DNA of 40,209 nt from Caldisalinibacter kiritimatiensis (GTDB taxonomy: Bacteria; Bacillota; Clostridia; Tissierellales; Caldisalinibacteraceae), in assembly GCF_000387765.1 (NCBI RefSeq), contig NZ_ARZA01000091.1:1-40209 (forward strand). Direction: 5' to 3'. A model generated the notes under the pieces. It was not told the origin of the DNA and did not search any database. It saw only the letters and a list, made by a program, of their open reading frames with translations. Below are positions 1-9,688 of this stretch, one piece after another. Each line of letters begins with the position of its first letter. Position 1 is the stretch's first letter. The translations under genes and the position numbers were made by a program.

Positions 1-54
1 CGTGAAGGTGGAAGAACTGTAGGTGCTGGTGTTGTAACTGAAATCATTGAGTAA
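1..54 (+). CDS. tuf: Elongation factor Tu, C-terminal end only (partial)
   Basis: The first 17 codons read as the conserved C-terminus of EF-Tu (REGGRTVGAGVVTEIIE, then TAA). EF-Tu delivers aminoacyl-tRNA to the ribosome. The rest of the gene lies outside the window. tuf directly upstream of rpsJ is the usual arrangement in Firmicutes and supports the call. tuf is often duplicated, which may explain why the sequence begins inside it. Confidence 0.93.
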   Translation, partial: REGGRTVGAGVVTEIIE

Positions 55-64
55 TTTAAAAAAA

Positions 65-101
65 GATATTAAAAGAAGGGACTTTCCCTTCTTTTAATAT
101 C
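65..101 (+). terminator. Terminator after tuf
   Basis: A perfect 17-bp stem (65-81 with 85-101) closes a three-base loop, CTT. The bases after it are only moderately T-rich (ttggctttatt). It lies 10 bases past the tuf stop codon and separates tuf from the S10 operon promoter. Confidence 0.85.
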
Positions 102-155
102 TTGGCTTTATTAACAAAATGTAAAAAAATAATCTGAAAAAAATGTTATAAGGTC

Positions 156-184
156 TTGAGTTTTACTTGGATATAAGTTAAAAT
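156..184 (+). promoter_or_regulatory. Promoter of the S10-spc operon (sigma-A type)
   Basis: A -35 box TTGAGT (156-161) is separated by exactly 17 bases from a -10 box TAAAAT (179-184). It lies between the tuf terminator and rpsJ and would produce a leader of about 200 bases. The match is by eye; the start site is not known. Confidence 0.65.
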
Positions 185-190
185 ATTAAA

Positions 191-378
191 GTATGCTACT
201 TACATGCAATGAGGCAAAAGGTTGCTGATGAGAATCAGGTAATTTTTGCTGAGTATGTCCCGTTTAAAATGGGGCGACTGGTATTGCCATTAAATTTTTT
301 GGAACAATTCAACACACCCGGTTGAGTGTATTGGCAATCCCATGTCGTATGTTGTGTATGTATAAACATGCGATAGTA
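191..378 (+). promoter_or_regulatory. Structured 5' leader of the S10 operon
   Basis: This stretch has no gene but several hairpins. CTGAT/ATCAG (225-229 with 234-238) is capped by GAGA, a GNRA-type tetraloop. An 11-bp stem with one mismatch pairs 279-289 with 332-342, enclosing a smaller stem 309-313 with 321-325. A 9-bp stem with one wobble (345-353 with 365-373) ends just before the ribosome binding site at 379-385. S10 operons of other bacteria carry leaders bound by protein L4, encoded by the third gene here, so feedback control by L4 is a reasonable inference but is not shown. Confidence 0.6.
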
Positions 379-395
379 AAGGAGGGAATTTTGAA

Positions 396-719
396 ATGGC
401 TAATAAAGCAAGTGGAAAGCAAAAAATAAGAATCAGACTAAAAGCATATGACCATGAATTATTAGATACATCAGCGCAAAAAATTGTAGAAACAGCTAAA
501 AGAACAGGTGCTAATGTATCAGGACCAATACCATTACCAACTGAAAAACAAGTAATCACAATCTTAAGGGCAGTTCACAAGTATAAAGACTCTAGAGAGC
601 AGTTCGAACAAAGAACTCATAAAAGATTAATCGACATTACTAATCCTACACCAAAAACAGTAGATTCTCTAATGAGATTAAATCTACCTGCTGGTGTTGA
701 CATTGAAATAAAATTATAG
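396..719 (+). CDS. rpsJ: 30S ribosomal protein S10 (uS10)
   Basis: S10 sits in the 30S head and also serves as NusE in transcription antitermination. The 107-residue product has the typical N-terminal [11 protein letters not shown] and the [24 protein letters not shown]-terminal region, slightly longer than the usual 102-103 residues through a few N-terminal residues. The ATG at 396 follows AAAGGAGGG at 379-387. It is the first gene of the S10-spc cluster and follows the structured leader; a 100-base gap with a small hairpin (772-778 with 784-790, one wobble) separates it from rplC. Confidence 0.97.
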   Translation: MANKASGKQKIRIRLKAYDHELLDTSAQKIVETAKRTGANVSGPIPLPTEKQVITILRAVHKYKDSREQFEQRTHKRLIDITNPTPKTVDSLMRLNLPAGVDIEIKL

Positions 720-819
720 TAATTGATATTAAGTGGAGAAGTTGTTAATTTTACACACTCTGCTTAGTATGATTGCACTTTGGGTGTAATCCGCTGTAAG
801 AAAACAGGAGGTGTATAAA

Positions 820-1452
820 ATGAAAGGTATTTTAGGTAGAAAAGTTGGAATGACTCAAGTTTTCAAAGAGGATGGTACGGTTGTACCAGTGACAGTTATT
901 GAGACAAAAGGAGTAACTGTTGTTCAAAAGAGAACTGAAGAAAAAGAGGGATATAACGCAATCCAAATTGGTTTTGAGGATGTTAAAGAAAAGAAACTTA
1001 ACAAGCCAATGAAAGGGCATTTTGATAAAGCGGATGTTGCTTACAAAAAGTATTTAAAAGAATTTAGAGTGGAAAATTTAGATGAGTATGAAGTAGGACA
1101 AGAAATTAAAGTTGACATATTCGAAGAAGGAGAAAAAGTAGATATCACGGGAATTTCAAAAGGTAAGGGATTCCAAGGTGTTATTAAAAGACATAATCAA
1201 TCAAGAGGACCAGAAACTCATGGTTCTAAATATCATAGAGCGGTAGGTTCAATGGGAGCATCTGCGTATCCATCAAGAGTATTTAAATCTAAAAAGTTGC
1301 CAGGACACATGGGTCATAAAAAGGTTACTGTTCAAAACTTAGAAGTAGTAAAAGTAGATGTTGAAAGAAATTTATTGCTAGTTAAAGGAGCAGTTCCAGG
1401 TCCAAAGGGTGGACTGTTAACTATAAAAGAATCAGTTAAAGTGTCTAAATAA
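820..1452 (+). CDS. rplC: 50S ribosomal protein L3 (uL3)
   Basis: L3 is an early-assembly 23S rRNA-binding protein whose long loop reaches the peptidyl-transferase centre. The 210-residue product starts [15 protein letters not shown] and carries the family signature [19 protein letters not shown] near residue 130. The ATG at 820 is chosen over a GTG nine bases upstream because CAGGAGGTG (806-814) is correctly spaced only for 820. It is second in the S10 operon, 25 bases before rplD. Confidence 0.97.
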   Translation: MKGILGRKVGMTQVFKEDGTVVPVTVIETKGVTVVQKRTEEKEGYNAIQIGFEDVKEKKLNKPMKGHFDKADVAYKKYLKEFRVENLDEYEVGQEIKVDIFEEGEKVDITGISKGKGFQGVIKRHNQSRGPETHGSKYHRAVGSMGASAYPSRVFKSKKLPGHMGHKKVTVQNLEVVKVDVERNLLLVKGAVPGPKGGLLTIKESVKVSK

Positions 1453-1477
1453 GCTTCGGTAGAAAGGAGGACTAATT

Positions 1478-2101
1478 ATGCCTAAGGTAGCTTTATATAA
1501 CGTGTCAGGAGAACAGATTGGAGATATCGAGTTAAGCGATTCTGTATTCGGAGTAGAAGTTAATGAGCATGTTTTATATGAAGTAGTTAAGAATCAACTT
1601 GCAAATAAAAGACAAGGTACTCAATCAGCTAGAACTAGAACAGAAGTAAGAGGTGGAGGAAGAAAGCCTTGGAGACAAAAAGGAACAGGTAGAGCGCGTC
1701 AAGGTAGTATAAGAGCTCCACACTGGACTGGTGGTGGTGTAGTATTTGCACCAAAGCCAAGAGATTATAGCTACAGAATACCTAAGAAAGTTAAAAGATT
1801 AGCTATGAAATCGGCTTTAAGTTCAAAAGTACAAAATGATGAGCTTGTAGTTTTAGATGAGCTTAAAATGAATGAGCCAAAAACTAAAGATATGGTTAAT
1901 ATCTTGAAGAATATAAACTCAAATAAAAAAGTGCTTATAGTTTTAGATGAAAAAGATGAAAATGTAGTTAAATCAGCAAGAAACATTTCAGGAGTTGAAA
2001 CTACTTTAGTAAACACATTAAACGTTTATGATATATTAAAATATGACTCATTTGTTATCACGAAAGCAGCTGTAAGGAAAGTGGAGGAGGTGTATGCATA
2101 A
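1478..2101 (+). CDS. rplD: 50S ribosomal protein L4 (uL4)
   Basis: L4 binds 23S rRNA domain I and lines the exit tunnel; in several bacteria it also represses its own operon by binding the S10 leader. The 207-residue product shows the basic tunnel loop ([19 protein letters not shown], about residues 65-83) that marks the family. AAAGGAGGA precedes the ATG. Its stop codon shares one base with the rplW start (TAATG at 2099-2103), pointing to coupled translation. It is the likely effector of the upstream leader, by inference. Confidence 0.97.
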   Translation: MPKVALYNVSGEQIGDIELSDSVFGVEVNEHVLYEVVKNQLANKRQGTQSARTRTEVRGGGRKPWRQKGTGRARQGSIRAPHWTGGGVVFAPKPRDYSYRIPKKVKRLAMKSALSSKVQNDELVVLDELKMNEPKTKDMVNILKNINSNKKVLIVLDEKDENVVKSARNISGVETTLVNTLNVYDILKYDSFVITKAAVRKVEEVYA

Positions 2102-2391
2102 TGCGTAACCCACACGATATAATCATTAAACCGGTTATAACTGAAAAAAGTATGGATGATATGGCAGACGGAAAATATACTTTCGTTGTGGATAAAAAAG
2201 CTAACAAGACAGAAATTAAAAATGCGATTGAACAAATCTTTGATGTGAAAGTGGATAAAGTTAATACTATGAATATGAACGGTAAGATGAAAAGAATGGG
2301 AGTACATCAAGGAAGAAGAGCTAGTTGGAAAAAAGCCATAGTAAAACTTACGGAAGATAGTAAAGGTATCGAGTTCTTTGAAGGAATGTAG
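2101..2391 (+). CDS. rplW: 50S ribosomal protein L23 (uL23)
   Basis: L23 surrounds the exit-tunnel mouth and is the docking site for trigger factor and signal recognition particle. The 96-residue product begins [17 protein letters not shown], the typical bacterial N-terminus, and contains the [15 protein letters not shown] stretch. It overlaps the rplD stop by one base; GGAGGAGG inside the end of rplD provides its ribosome binding site. Confidence 0.96.
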   Translation: MRNPHDIIIKPVITEKSMDDMADGKYTFVVDKKANKTEIKNAIEQIFDVKVDKVNTMNMNGKMKRMGVHQGRRASWKKAIVKLTEDSKGIEFFEGM

Positions 2392-2424
2392 GATGTAGAC
2401 TTAAGTTAGAAGGAGGGAACAGAA

Positions 2425-3258
2425 ATGGGTATTAAAAAGTTTAAGCCTACTTCACCGGGTTTGAGACAGATGACGGTTTCCACTTTTGAGGAAATCACAA
2501 AGAAAGAGCCAGAAAAATCACTTTTAGCTCCTCTAACAAAGAAAGCTGGAAGGAATTCACAAGGTAAAATAACTGTTCGTCATAGAGGTGGAGGAGTAAA
2601 AAGGAAGTATAGAATTATAGATTTTAAAAGAAATAAAGATGGTGTGCCTGGAAAAGTAGCAGCTATAGAGTATGATCCGAATAGAACTGCTAACATAGCT
2701 CTAATTCACTATGCTGACGGAGAAAAAAGGTATATAATCGCACCATACAAGTTAAAAGTTGGAGATATTATAGAATCAGGGGAAAATGTTGATATTAAAA
2801 TAGGTAATGCATTACCACTTAGAAGTATTCCAGTGGGTACAACAATTCATAATATAGAGTTAAAACCAGGAAAAGGTGGACAGTTGGTTAGATCAGCTGG
2901 TAACTCAGCTCAATTAGTAGCTAAAGAAGGCAAATATGCACAAGTTAAACTTCCATCAGGCGAAGTTAGAATGATTCATGTTGAGTGTAGAGCTACAATA
3001 GGTCAAGTAGGAAATATAGACCATGAAAATATTACAGTAGGTAAAGCGGGTAGAAAGAGACATATGGGTATCAGACCTACAGTTAGAGGTAGTGTTATGA
3101 ACCCTAATGACCATCCACACGGTGGTGGTGAGGGTAGAGCTCCAATTGGTAGACCGAGCCCTGTTACTCCTTGGGGTAAACCAACACTTGGATATAAAAC
3201 TCGTAAGAAAAATAAAAAATCTGATAAGTTTATTGTTAGAAGAAGAAACCGTAAATAA
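2425..3258 (+). CDS. rplB: 50S ribosomal protein L2 (uL2)
   Basis: L2 is needed for subunit association and peptidyl-transferase activity. The 277-residue product has the expected N-terminal [17 protein letters not shown], the RNA-binding region and the C-terminal [14 protein letters not shown] motif (around residue 225) containing the conserved histidines. The length is typical. AAGGAGGG precedes the ATG at 2425. Confidence 0.97.
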   Translation: MGIKKFKPTSPGLRQMTVSTFEEITKKEPEKSLLAPLTKKAGRNSQGKITVRHRGGGVKRKYRIIDFKRNKDGVPGKVAAIEYDPNRTANIALIHYADGEKRYIIAPYKLKVGDIIESGENVDIKIGNALPLRSIPVGTTIHNIELKPGKGGQLVRSAGNSAQLVAKEGKYAQVKLPSGEVRMIHVECRATIGQVGNIDHENITVGKAGRKRHMGIRPTVRGSVMNPNDHPHGGGEGRAPIGRPSPVTPWGKPTLGYKTRKKNKKSDKFIVRRRNRK

Positions 3259-3316
3259 TATAAGTGATAGTAGAGTGGCATAATAGGTGCAATATAGGCT
3301 GAAAGGAGGATTTAGA

Positions 3317-3601
3317 ATGGGTAGATCATTAAAGAAAGGACCATTTTGCGACGAGCACTTGATGAAGAAGGTTAAAGCGTTAAATGAAAAAGGCGAAAAG
3401 AAGGTTATTAAAACTTGGTCACGTCGTTCGACGATATTCCCGGAAATGATTGGTCACACAATAGCTGTTCATGATGGTAGAAAACATGTACCTGTATATA
3501 TAACGGAAGATATGGTTGGTCATAAGTTAGGAGAGTTTGCGCCAACAAGAACGTATAGAGGTCACGCGGATAAATCTGAAAAATCAACAGGAGTTAAATA
3601 G
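3317..3601 (+). CDS. rpsS: 30S ribosomal protein S19 (uS19)
   Basis: S19 lies in the 30S head and contacts the A-site finger and S13. The 94-residue product begins [19 protein letters not shown] and includes the conserved [20 protein letters not shown] block. The open frame runs 30 bases further upstream, but AAAGGAGGA at 3302-3310 fits only the ATG at 3317. Confidence 0.97.
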   Translation: MGRSLKKGPFCDEHLMKKVKALNEKGEKKVIKTWSRRSTIFPEMIGHTIAVHDGRKHVPVYITEDMVGHKLGEFAPTRTYRGHADKSEKSTGVK

Positions 3602-3620
3602 ACGAAAGGAGGGGCCTTAA

Positions 3621-3956
3621 GTGGAAGCTAGAGCAATAGCTAAGTATGTACGAATTTCGCCAAGAAAAGTAAAACCAGTTGCTGACTTAGTGAGAGGTAA
3701 GCAGGTTGATGAAGCGCTTGCAATATTAAAGTTCACACCTAGAAAAGGTGCTAGAGTTTTAGAAAAAGTAGTTAAGTCAGCTGTAGCGAATGCAGAAAAC
3801 AACTTCGATATGGATAGAGATAACTTATATATATCAGAAGTGTACGCGAATCAAGGACCAACACTTAAAAGATGGAGACCAAGAGCTCAAGGTAGAGCGT
3901 ATCAAATATTAAAGAGAACAAGTCACGTAGGTGTAGTTGTTAAAGAAAGAGACTAG
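3621..3956 (+). CDS. rplV: 50S ribosomal protein L22 (uL22)
   Basis: L22 has a globular part at the tunnel exit and a hairpin reaching inside the tunnel, where mutations give macrolide resistance. The 111-residue product shows the [20 protein letters not shown]-terminus and a C-terminal hairpin containing [14 protein letters not shown]. The start is GTG at 3621, set by AAAGGAGGGG at 3605-3614; no in-frame ATG lies nearby. Confidence 0.96.
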   Translation: MEARAIAKYVRISPRKVKPVADLVRGKQVDEALAILKFTPRKGARVLEKVVKSAVANAENNFDMDRDNLYISEVYANQGPTLKRWRPRAQGRAYQILKRTSHVGVVVKERD

Positions 3957-3972
3957 AAAAGGAGGGAAATTA

Positions 3973-4653
3973 ATGGGTCAGAAAGTAAATCCACATGGAT
4001 TAAGAGTTGGAGTAATTAAGGACTGGGATTCAAAATGGTATGCTGATAATAAAAACTTTTCAGATTATCTGATTGAGGATCACAAAATCCGTGAACATAT
4101 AAAAACTAAACTATATATTGCAGGGATTTCAAAAATAGAAATTGAAAGAGCGGCTAACAGAGTAAAAATTAACATTTATACAGCTAAGCCTGGAATGGTA
4201 ATCGGAAAAGGTGGTTCGGGCGTAGAACAATTAAGGAAAGAGCTTGAAAAATTAACAGGTAAGAAGATAATAGTTAACGTAGAGGAAGTTAAGACTCCAG
4301 AGAAAGATGCTCAGTTAGTAGCAGAAAATATAGCAAGTCAAATTGAGAGAAGAATTTCTTTCAGAAGAGCTATGAAGCAATCAATTCAAAGAGCTATGCG
4401 CGCGGGTGCAAAAGGTATTAAAACTTCTGTATCAGGAAGACTTAATGGTGCTGACATGGCTAGAACAGAAAGATACAGTGAAGGAACTATACCTTTACAA
4501 ACATTAAGAGCGGATATCGATTATGGTTTTGCAGAAGCTGATACAACATACGGAAAGATAGGCGTAAAGGTTTGGATTTATAAAGGAGAAGTTCTACCAA
4601 AAAAAGTAGTGGATAACAAAGGTGAAAATAAAAAAGCTAGCAAAAAAAGATAG
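3973..4653 (+). CDS. rpsC: 30S ribosomal protein S3 (uS3)
   Basis: S3 helps form the mRNA entry tunnel and has helicase-like activity there. The 226-residue product has [18 protein letters not shown] at the start, a KH domain with [10 protein letters not shown] near residue 80, and the S3 C-terminal domain. The open frame extends 36 bases upstream into the end of rplV, but AAGGAGGGA at 3959-3967 selects the ATG at 3973. Confidence 0.97.
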   Translation: MGQKVNPHGLRVGVIKDWDSKWYADNKNFSDYLIEDHKIREHIKTKLYIAGISKIEIERAANRVKINIYTAKPGMVIGKGGSGVEQLRKELEKLTGKKIIVNVEEVKTPEKDAQLVAENIASQIERRISFRRAMKQSIQRAMRAGAKGIKTSVSGRLNGADMARTERYSEGTIPLQTLRADIDYGFAEADTTYGKIGVKVWIYKGEVLPKKVVDNKGENKKASKKR

Positions 4654-4684
4654 GATATTCCGTTAGGAAGGAGGATGAAGACTT

Positions 4685-5128
4685 ATGTTAATGCCTAAAA
4701 GAGTAAAACGTCGTAGAGTTCATAGAGGAAGAATGAAAGGGAAAGCTACTAGAGGTAACAAAGTGACTTACGGAGAGTTTGGATTACAAGCATTAGAGCC
4801 AGCTTGGATAACTTCAAATCAAATAGAAGCAGCCAGAAGAGCTATGACAAGACACGTTAAAAGAGGCGGAAAAATCTGGATAAAAGTATTCCCGGATAAA
4901 CCGGTTACTAGAAAGCCAGCTGAAGTTCGTATGGGTAAAGGTAAAGGTTCACCAGAGTACTGGGTAGCAGTAGTTAAACCAGGAAGAATCTTGTTCGAGA
5001 TGGCTGGAATACCTGAGGATGTTGCTAGAGAGGCTATGAGATTAGCATCTCACAAGTTACCAATCAAATGTAAATTCGTGACTCGTGAAGATGCAACTGA
5101 AAAGGGTGGTGAAGCTGATGAAAGCTAG
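4685..5128 (+). CDS. rplP: 50S ribosomal protein L16 (uL16)
   Basis: L16 helps position A-site tRNA in the large subunit. The 147-residue product starts [20 protein letters not shown] and includes [19 protein letters not shown] around residue 80-100, both diagnostic. AAGGAGGA lies upstream at 4668-4675. Its last 11 bases overlap the start of rpmC. Confidence 0.97.
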   Translation: MLMPKRVKRRRVHRGRMKGKATRGNKVTYGEFGLQALEPAWITSNQIEAARRAMTRHVKRGGKIWIKVFPDKPVTRKPAEVRMGKGKGSPEYWVAVVKPGRILFEMAGIPEDVAREAMRLASHKLPIKCKFVTREDATEKGGEADES

Positions 5129-5321
5129 TGAATTACGTCAAATGACTGAGCAGGAATTAAACGAAAAATTAGCTGAATTCAAGTCAGAACTATTCAACTT
5201 GAGATTTCAATTAGCTACTGGTCAACTTGATAATCCAATGAGAATTAAAGCTGTTAGAAAAGATATAGCTCGTATAAAAACCGTTTTGAGAGAAAGAGAA
5301 TTGAAAAAAGTTAATGCATAG
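5118..5321 (+). CDS. rpmC: 50S ribosomal protein L29 (uL29)
   Basis: L29 is a small helical hairpin at the tunnel exit next to L23. The 67-residue product has the family pattern: [19 protein letters not shown], then [18 protein letters not shown]. The frame is open from 5085, but ATG 5118 gives the normal N-terminus. It overlaps rplP by 11 bases and has only a weak upstream site (AAGGGTGGTG), so its translation is probably coupled to L16. Confidence 0.95.
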   Translation: MKASELRQMTEQELNEKLAEFKSELFNLRFQLATGQLDNPMRIKAVRKDIARIKTVLRERELKKVNA

Positions 5322-5348
5322 TAGTTACCAGAAAGGAGGGCTATTAAA

Positions 5349-5603
5349 TTGGCTAGAGGAAATAGAAAGACTAGAGTTGGACGCGTAGTAAGTGATAAAA
5401 TGGATAAAACTATAGTTGTTGCTGTAGAAACTTTTGTTTCACATCCTTTATACGGAAAGCAAGTTAAAAGAACAACTAAATTTAAAGCACATGATGAAAA
5501 GAATGAGTGTAGAGTAGGAGATAAGGTTAAAATTATGGAAACTAGACCATTATCAAGACAAAAGAGATGGAGATTGGTTGAAATAGTAGAAAAAGCTAAA
5601 TAA
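5349..5603 (+). CDS. rpsQ: 30S ribosomal protein S17 (uS17)
   Basis: S17 is a primary 16S rRNA-binding protein with an OB fold. The 84-residue product contains [17 protein letters not shown] and [19 protein letters not shown], characteristic of the family. The start is a TTG at 5349 after AAAGGAGGG at 5332-5340; no ATG or GTG is better placed. Confidence 0.95.
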   Translation: MARGNRKTRVGRVVSDKMDKTIVVAVETFVSHPLYGKQVKRTTKFKAHDEKNECRVGDKVKIMETRPLSRQKRWRLVEIVEKAK

Positions 5604-5633
5604 TCCTTACAGCTAGTGAAGGGAGGGTGTTAA

Positions 5634-6002
5634 ATGGTTCAGAATGAATCAAGATTAAAAGTAGCTGATAACTCAGGAGCTAAAGAACTATTAGTTATTA
5701 GAGTTTTAGGTGGTTCGAATAGAAGATATGCTAACATTGGAGATATAGTGGTAGCTAGTGTTAAAAGTGCAACACCTGGAGGTGTTGTAAAAAAAGGTCA
5801 AGTAGTTAAAGCAGTTATAGTTAGAACTAATAAAGGTATTAGAAGAGAAGATGGTAGCTACATTAAGTTCGATGAAAATGCAGCGGTTATTATAAAAGAT
5901 GATAAACAACCAGTAGGTACACGTATATTCGGTCCGGTAACAAGAGAACTTAGAGACGGAAAGTTCATGAAAATTATTTCATTGGCACCAGAAGTATTAT
6001 AA
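5634..6002 (+). CDS. rplN: 50S ribosomal protein L14 (uL14)
   Basis: L14 sits at the subunit interface, forms bridge B8 with 16S rRNA and is the binding site of the silencing factor RsfS. The 122-residue product is full length, with the conserved [20 protein letters not shown] near the N-terminus and [22 protein letters not shown] at the end. AGGGAGGGTG precedes the ATG. Confidence 0.97.
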   Translation: MVQNESRLKVADNSGAKELLVIRVLGGSNRRYANIGDIVVASVKSATPGGVVKKGQVVKAVIVRTNKGIRREDGSYIKFDENAAVIIKDDKQPVGTRIFGPVTRELRDGKFMKIISLAPEVL

Positions 6003-6017
6003 GAGGAGGTGTAATCA

Positions 6018-6329
6018 ATGCATGTAAAGAAAGGGGATACAGTAGTAGTAATAGCAGGTAAAGATAAAGGTAAAAAAGGAAAAGTGCTAACTGCTATACC
6101 TAAGAAAGACAGAGTTATAGTTGAAGGTGCTAACATGGTAACTAAGCACCAAAGACCAAATCCTCAATTACAACAAGGAGGAATTATTCATCAAGAGGGT
6201 CCAATACACGTATCAAACGTGATGATATATTGTGATAAATGTAAGCAAGGAGTAAGAATAGGACATAAATTATTAGATAACGGAAATAAGGTTAGAGTTT
6301 GTAAAAAATGCGGTGAAGTTCTAGACTAA
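6018..6329 (+). CDS. rplX: 50S ribosomal protein L24 (uL24), with a zinc-ribbon-like insert
   Basis: L24 is an assembly-initiating protein binding the 5' part of 23S rRNA. The 103-residue product has the KOW motif ([20 protein letters not shown]) at the N-terminus and the usual IHVSNVM segment. It also has two CxxC pairs (C72/C75 and C95/C98), which Bacillus subtilis L24 lacks from memory, suggesting a zinc-binding form. AGAGGAGGTG precedes the ATG. Confidence 0.96.
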   Translation: MHVKKGDTVVVIAGKDKGKKGKVLTAIPKKDRVIVEGANMVTKHQRPNPQLQQGGIIHQEGPIHVSNVMIYCDKCKQGVRIGHKLLDNGNKVRVCKKCGEVLD

Positions 6330-6356
6330 TAGCACTGTGTGAAAGGAGGTCACAAA

Positions 6357-6899
6357 ATGACAGCGCGTTTAAAAGAAAAATACAACAAAGAAGTTATTCC
6401 GGCATTAATGGAGAAATTTAAATACGATAACATTATGGAAGTTCCTAAATTAGAGAAAATTGTTATCAACATGGGGATTGGAGATGCTAAGGAAAATCCA
6501 AAATCATTCGAAGCTGCTATAGAAGAGTTAGCTCTAATTTCTGGTCAAAAACCAGCTGTTACTAGAGCTAAAAAATCAGTATCAAACTTCAAGATTCGTG
6601 AAGGAATGCCAGTTGGATGTAAAGTTACTTTAAGAGGAGAAAGAATGTATCATTTCTTAGATAAATTAGTTAATATAGCTCTTCCAAGGGTTAGAGACTT
6701 CAGAGGGGTTTCACCTACTGCATTTGATGGAAGAGGTAACTATGCATTAGGGATTAAAGAGCAATTAATTTTCCCTGAAATAGAGTACGATAAAGTTGAT
6801 AGAGTTAGGGGTATGGACATAATTGTAGTTACAACAGCTAAGACAGACGAAGAAGCGAGAGAGTTATTAGCTTTATTAGGGATGCCCTTTAAAAAGTAA
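6357..6899 (+). CDS. rplE: 50S ribosomal protein L5 (uL5)
   Basis: L5 binds 5S rRNA and contacts S13 across the subunit bridge. The 180-residue product starts [21 protein letters not shown] and contains [15 protein letters not shown] and [18 protein letters not shown]. The frame is open from a GTG at 6339, but that codon overlaps the ribosome binding site AAAGGAGGT (6342-6350), so ATG 6357 is the start. Confidence 0.97.
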   Translation: MTARLKEKYNKEVIPALMEKFKYDNIMEVPKLEKIVINMGIGDAKENPKSFEAAIEELALISGQKPAVTRAKKSVSNFKIREGMPVGCKVTLRGERMYHFLDKLVNIALPRVRDFRGVSPTAFDGRGNYALGIKEQLIFPEIEYDKVDRVRGMDIIVVTTAKTDEEARELLALLGMPFKK

Positions 6900-6914
6900 A
6901 AAGGAGGGAAAAAA

Positions 6915-7100
6915 GTGGCTAGAAAAGCTTTAAAGGTAAAACAACAAAGAAAGCCGAAATATAGTACAAGAAAGTACAATAGATGTAGAATATGCGGTAG
7001 ACCACATGGTTACCTAAGAAAGTTTGGTATTTGCCGTATATGCTTTAGAGAACTAGCTTACAAAGGACAGATACCTGGAGTTAAAAAAGCGAGCTGGTAA
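6915..7100 (+). CDS. rpsN: 30S ribosomal protein S14, zinc type (uS14)
   Basis: This is the short zinc-binding form of S14 (61 residues), with C24-x2-C27 and C40-x2-C43 flanking [10 protein letters not shown]. Longer zinc-free paralogues replace it in many bacteria under zinc limitation; none is seen here. The start is GTG at 6915, after AAAGGAGGGA. Confidence 0.97.
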   Translation: MARKALKVKQQRKPKYSTRKYNRCRICGRPHGYLRKFGICRICFRELAYKGQIPGVKKASW

Positions 7101-7135
7101 TAACATATTGTTTAGATGGAAGGAGGTAAACTCTC

Positions 7136-7534
7136 ATGGTAATGACTGATCCAATTGCGGATATGCTAACAAGAATAAGAAATGGTAACAACGCTAGACA
7201 CGAGACTGTTGATGTTCCAGCTTCAAATATTAAAAAGGCTATCGCTCAAATTTTATTAGATGAAGGATATATTAAAGGATTTAATGTAATAGATGATGGT
7301 AAACAAGGTATTTTAAGAGTAGAACTTAAGTATGTAAATGGTAACGAAAAGGTAATAACTGGACTTAAGAGAATATCTAAGCCAGGACTTAGAGTTTACG
7401 CTAAGAAAGACGAAATACCAAAAGTTTTAGGTGGTTTAGGAATAGCAATTATGTCTACATCTAAAGGTATATTAACTGATAAGCATGCTAGAAAAGAAGG
7501 TGTAGGCGGAGAAGTTCTTTGCTATGTATGGTAA
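7136..7534 (+). CDS. rpsH: 30S ribosomal protein S8 (uS8)
   Basis: S8 binds helix 21 of 16S rRNA and in E. coli represses the spc operon. The 132-residue product begins [20 protein letters not shown] and ends with the conserved [23 protein letters not shown] at 7120-7127 precedes the ATG. Confidence 0.97.
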   Translation: MVMTDPIADMLTRIRNGNNARHETVDVPASNIKKAIAQILLDEGYIKGFNVIDDGKQGILRVELKYVNGNEKVITGLKRISKPGLRVYAKKDEIPKVLGGLGIAIMSTSKGILTDKHARKEGVGGEVLCYVW

Positions 7535-7575
7535 TAGTAAGAAAAGACACGATCTAAGGAATAGGAGGTGCAGGC

Positions 7576-8115
7576 ATGTCAAGGATAGGTTTAAAACCAA
7601 TTAATATCCCTGATGGAGTAGATATCAAACTAGACGATAATAATTATATAGTAGTGAAAGGACCTATGGGTCAATTAGAACAACAGCTATCAAGAGATAT
7701 GATTATTGAAATGGAAGAAAATGTAATGACGGTTAAAAGACCTACAGAAAATAAAAAGCATAAGTCTTTACATGGATTAACTAGAACTTTGATTTCTAAT
7801 ATGATAGAAGGTGTAACTAAAGGTTATACTAAAACTTTAGAAATTGTTGGTGTAGGATACCGTGCTCAAAAACAAGGTAAGAAATTAGTACTGAACTTAG
7901 GTTTCTCACACCCAGTTGAAATGGAAGACCCAGAGGGAATTGAAACTGAAGTTCCTTCAAATACAAAAATTATAGTAAAAGGTATAGACAAACAAAAAGT
8001 TGGTAACTATGCGGCTGTAATTAGAGAATTAAGAAAACCTGAGCCTTTCAAAGGTAAAGGTATAAGATACGAGGGAGAAGTAGTAAGACGTAAAGAAGGT
8101 AAGGCAGCTAAATAA
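7576..8115 (+). CDS. rplF: 50S ribosomal protein L6 (uL6)
   Basis: L6 binds near the sarcin-ricin loop, the factor-binding site. The 179-residue product has two L6 repeats, [14 protein letters not shown] at the start, [23 protein letters not shown] in the second repeat, and the C-terminal signature [22 protein letters not shown] precedes the ATG. Confidence 0.97.
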   Translation: MSRIGLKPINIPDGVDIKLDDNNYIVVKGPMGQLEQQLSRDMIIEMEENVMTVKRPTENKKHKSLHGLTRTLISNMIEGVTKGYTKTLEIVGVGYRAQKQGKKLVLNLGFSHPVEMEDPEGIETEVPSNTKIIVKGIDKQKVGNYAAVIRELRKPEPFKGKGIRYEGEVVRRKEGKAAK

Positions 8116-8135
8116 TAGGAAAGGAGTGAGCATGG

Positions 8136-8504
8136 GTGATAAAAAAAGTAGATAAAAACAAAAAAAGAGTGCAAAGACATAGAAAAATAAGAAAAAAAAT
8201 CTATGGTACTCCTGAAAGACCTAGATTTAATGTTTTTAGAAGCTTAAATCATATATATGCACAAATAATTGATGATGTATCAGGTCATACATTAGTTGCT
8301 GCTTCTACTTTAGATAAAGACATTAAAGAAAAAGCTGATTCATTAACTAAAAAAGAAGCGGCTAAATTAGTAGGAGAAACTGTAGCTAAAAGAGCTTTAG
8401 AGAAAGGCATTGAAAGTGTTGTATTCGATAGAGGTGGATATATATACCACGGAAGAGTTAAAGAACTTGCTGAAGGTGCAAGAGAAGGTGGACTTAAATT
8501 TTAA
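8136..8504 (+). CDS. rplR: 50S ribosomal protein L18 (uL18)
   Basis: L18 carries 5S rRNA into the large subunit. The 122-residue product has [20 protein letters not shown] and the C-terminal [26 protein letters not shown] typical of bacteria. The start is GTG at 8136. An ATG four bases earlier (8132) is out of frame and would give only seven codons; AAGGAG at 8121-8126 is spaced nine bases from the GTG. Confidence 0.96.
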   Translation: MIKKVDKNKKRVQRHRKIRKKIYGTPERPRFNVFRSLNHIYAQIIDDVSGHTLVAASTLDKDIKEKADSLTKKEAAKLVGETVAKRALEKGIESVVFDRGGYIYHGRVKELAEGAREGGLKF

Positions 8505-8524
8505 AACAAAGGAGGGGAAGAGGA

Positions 8525-9031
8525 ATGCAACGAGGACGCATTGATGCAAGTCAATTGGACTTAAAAGAAAAAGTTGTTAATATAAACCGTGTAACTAAAG
8601 TTGTAAAAGGTGGTAGAAACTTCAGATTTAGCGCATTAGTTGTTGTTGGAGATGAAAACGGTCATGTAGGTGTAGGTATGGCTAAAGCATTAGAAATACC
8701 TGATGCAATAAGAAAAGCAATTCAAGATGCTAAAAAACATTTAATTAAAGTACCTATAGTAAATACTACTATACCACATGAAATAACAGGAGAATTCGGA
8801 GCAGCAAGAGTTCTGTTAAAACCAGCTGAAGAAGGTACTGGAGTTATTGCAGGTGGTCCAGTTCGTGCTGTATTAGAGTTAGCTGGAATTAGAGATATAA
8901 GAACTAAGTCATTAGGTTCTAATAACCCTAGAAACATGGTAAATGCTACGATAGAAGGACTAAACTCATTAAAGACAGCAGAAGAAGTAGCGAAATTAAG
9001 AGGAAAATCAGTAGAAGAGTTATTAGGTTAG
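8525..9031 (+). CDS. rpsE: 30S ribosomal protein S5 (uS5)
   Basis: S5 lines the mRNA entry tunnel and affects decoding fidelity; spectinomycin-resistance changes map here. The 168-residue product has the S5 double-stranded-RNA-binding-type domain ([21 protein letters not shown] pattern, beginning [11 protein letters not shown]) and the C-terminal ATIEGL segment. AAAGGAGGGG precedes the ATG. Confidence 0.97.
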   Translation: MQRGRIDASQLDLKEKVVNINRVTKVVKGGRNFRFSALVVVGDENGHVGVGMAKALEIPDAIRKAIQDAKKHLIKVPIVNTTIPHEITGEFGAARVLLKPAEEGTGVIAGGPVRAVLELAGIRDIRTKSLGSNNPRNMVNATIEGLNSLKTAEEVAKLRGKSVEELLG

Positions 9032-9043
9032 GGGGGAATTACC

Positions 9044-9220
9044 TTGGCTAAGATTAAAATAAAACTTTTAAGAAGTAAAATAGGAAAAAGTGAAAAGCAA
9101 AGAAGAACAGTTGAAGCACTAGGGTTAAAGAAAATAGGTCAAGTTGTGGAAAAAGAAGATACTCCGCAAACAAGAGGTATGATTGAAAAAGTAAAGCACA
9201 TGGTAGAAGTTGTAGAATAG
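9044..9220 (+). CDS. rpmD: 50S ribosomal protein L30 (uL30)
   Basis: This 58-codon gene starts with TTG at 9044 and reads [20 protein letters not shown], then the L30 pattern [26 protein letters not shown]30 is a small peripheral large-subunit protein found in most but not all bacteria. GGGGGG at 9031-9036 serves as ribosome binding site. It fills the space between rpsE and rplO, as in other spc operons. Confidence 0.95.
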   Translation: MAKIKIKLLRSKIGKSEKQRRTVEALGLKKIGQVVEKEDTPQTRGMIEKVKHMVEVVE

Positions 9221-9246
9221 TAAAATCGTCAAAAGGAGGTGCCGTT

Positions 9247-9687
9247 ATGAAACTACATGAGTTAAGACCAAGTGAAGGTAGCATAAAAAAAGGTAAAAGA
9301 GTAGGAAGAGGTAGAGCTTCTGGCCTTGGTAAAACTTCTGGTAGAGGACAAGATGGTCAAAACTCACGTTCTGGTGGTGGAGTAAGACCAGGTTTCGAGG
9401 GAGGCCAAATGCCTTTATACAGAAGATTACCAAAGAGAGGATTTACTAACATATTTGCTAAGAAATATACTGTTGTTAATGTAAAAGATTTAAATAGATT
9501 CGAAGACGAAACAGAAGTAACTCCAGAATTACTAAAAGAAGCTGGCATTATCAAGAAGCTTCAAGATGGAGTAAAAATACTTGGAGATGGTGAGTTAAGT
9601 AAAAAACTTACTGTAAAAGCTCATAAATTCAGCAGCTCTGCTGTTGAAAAGATAGAGGCTAATGGGGGAAAGGTAGAGGTGATTTAA
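9247..9687 (+). CDS. rplO: 50S ribosomal protein L15 (uL15)
   Basis: L15 is a late-assembly protein threading a long glycine/arginine-rich N-terminal tail into 23S rRNA. The 146-residue product has [20 protein letters not shown] followed by the [19 protein letters not shown] tail and [28 protein letters not shown] precedes the ATG. The stop lies one base before secY, suggesting coupling. Confidence 0.97.
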   Translation: MKLHELRPSEGSIKKGKRVGRGRASGLGKTSGRGQDGQNSRSGGGVRPGFEGGQMPLYRRLPKRGFTNIFAKKYTVVNVKDLNRFEDETEVTPELLKEAGIIKKLQDGVKILGDGELSKKLTVKAHKFSSSAVEKIEANGGKVEVI

Positions 9688-9688
9688 C

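Noticed and set aside
8132-8155. ATG four bases before the rplR GTG start
   Set aside because: It is out of frame with L18 and gives only seven codons before a stop, while the GTG has good spacing.
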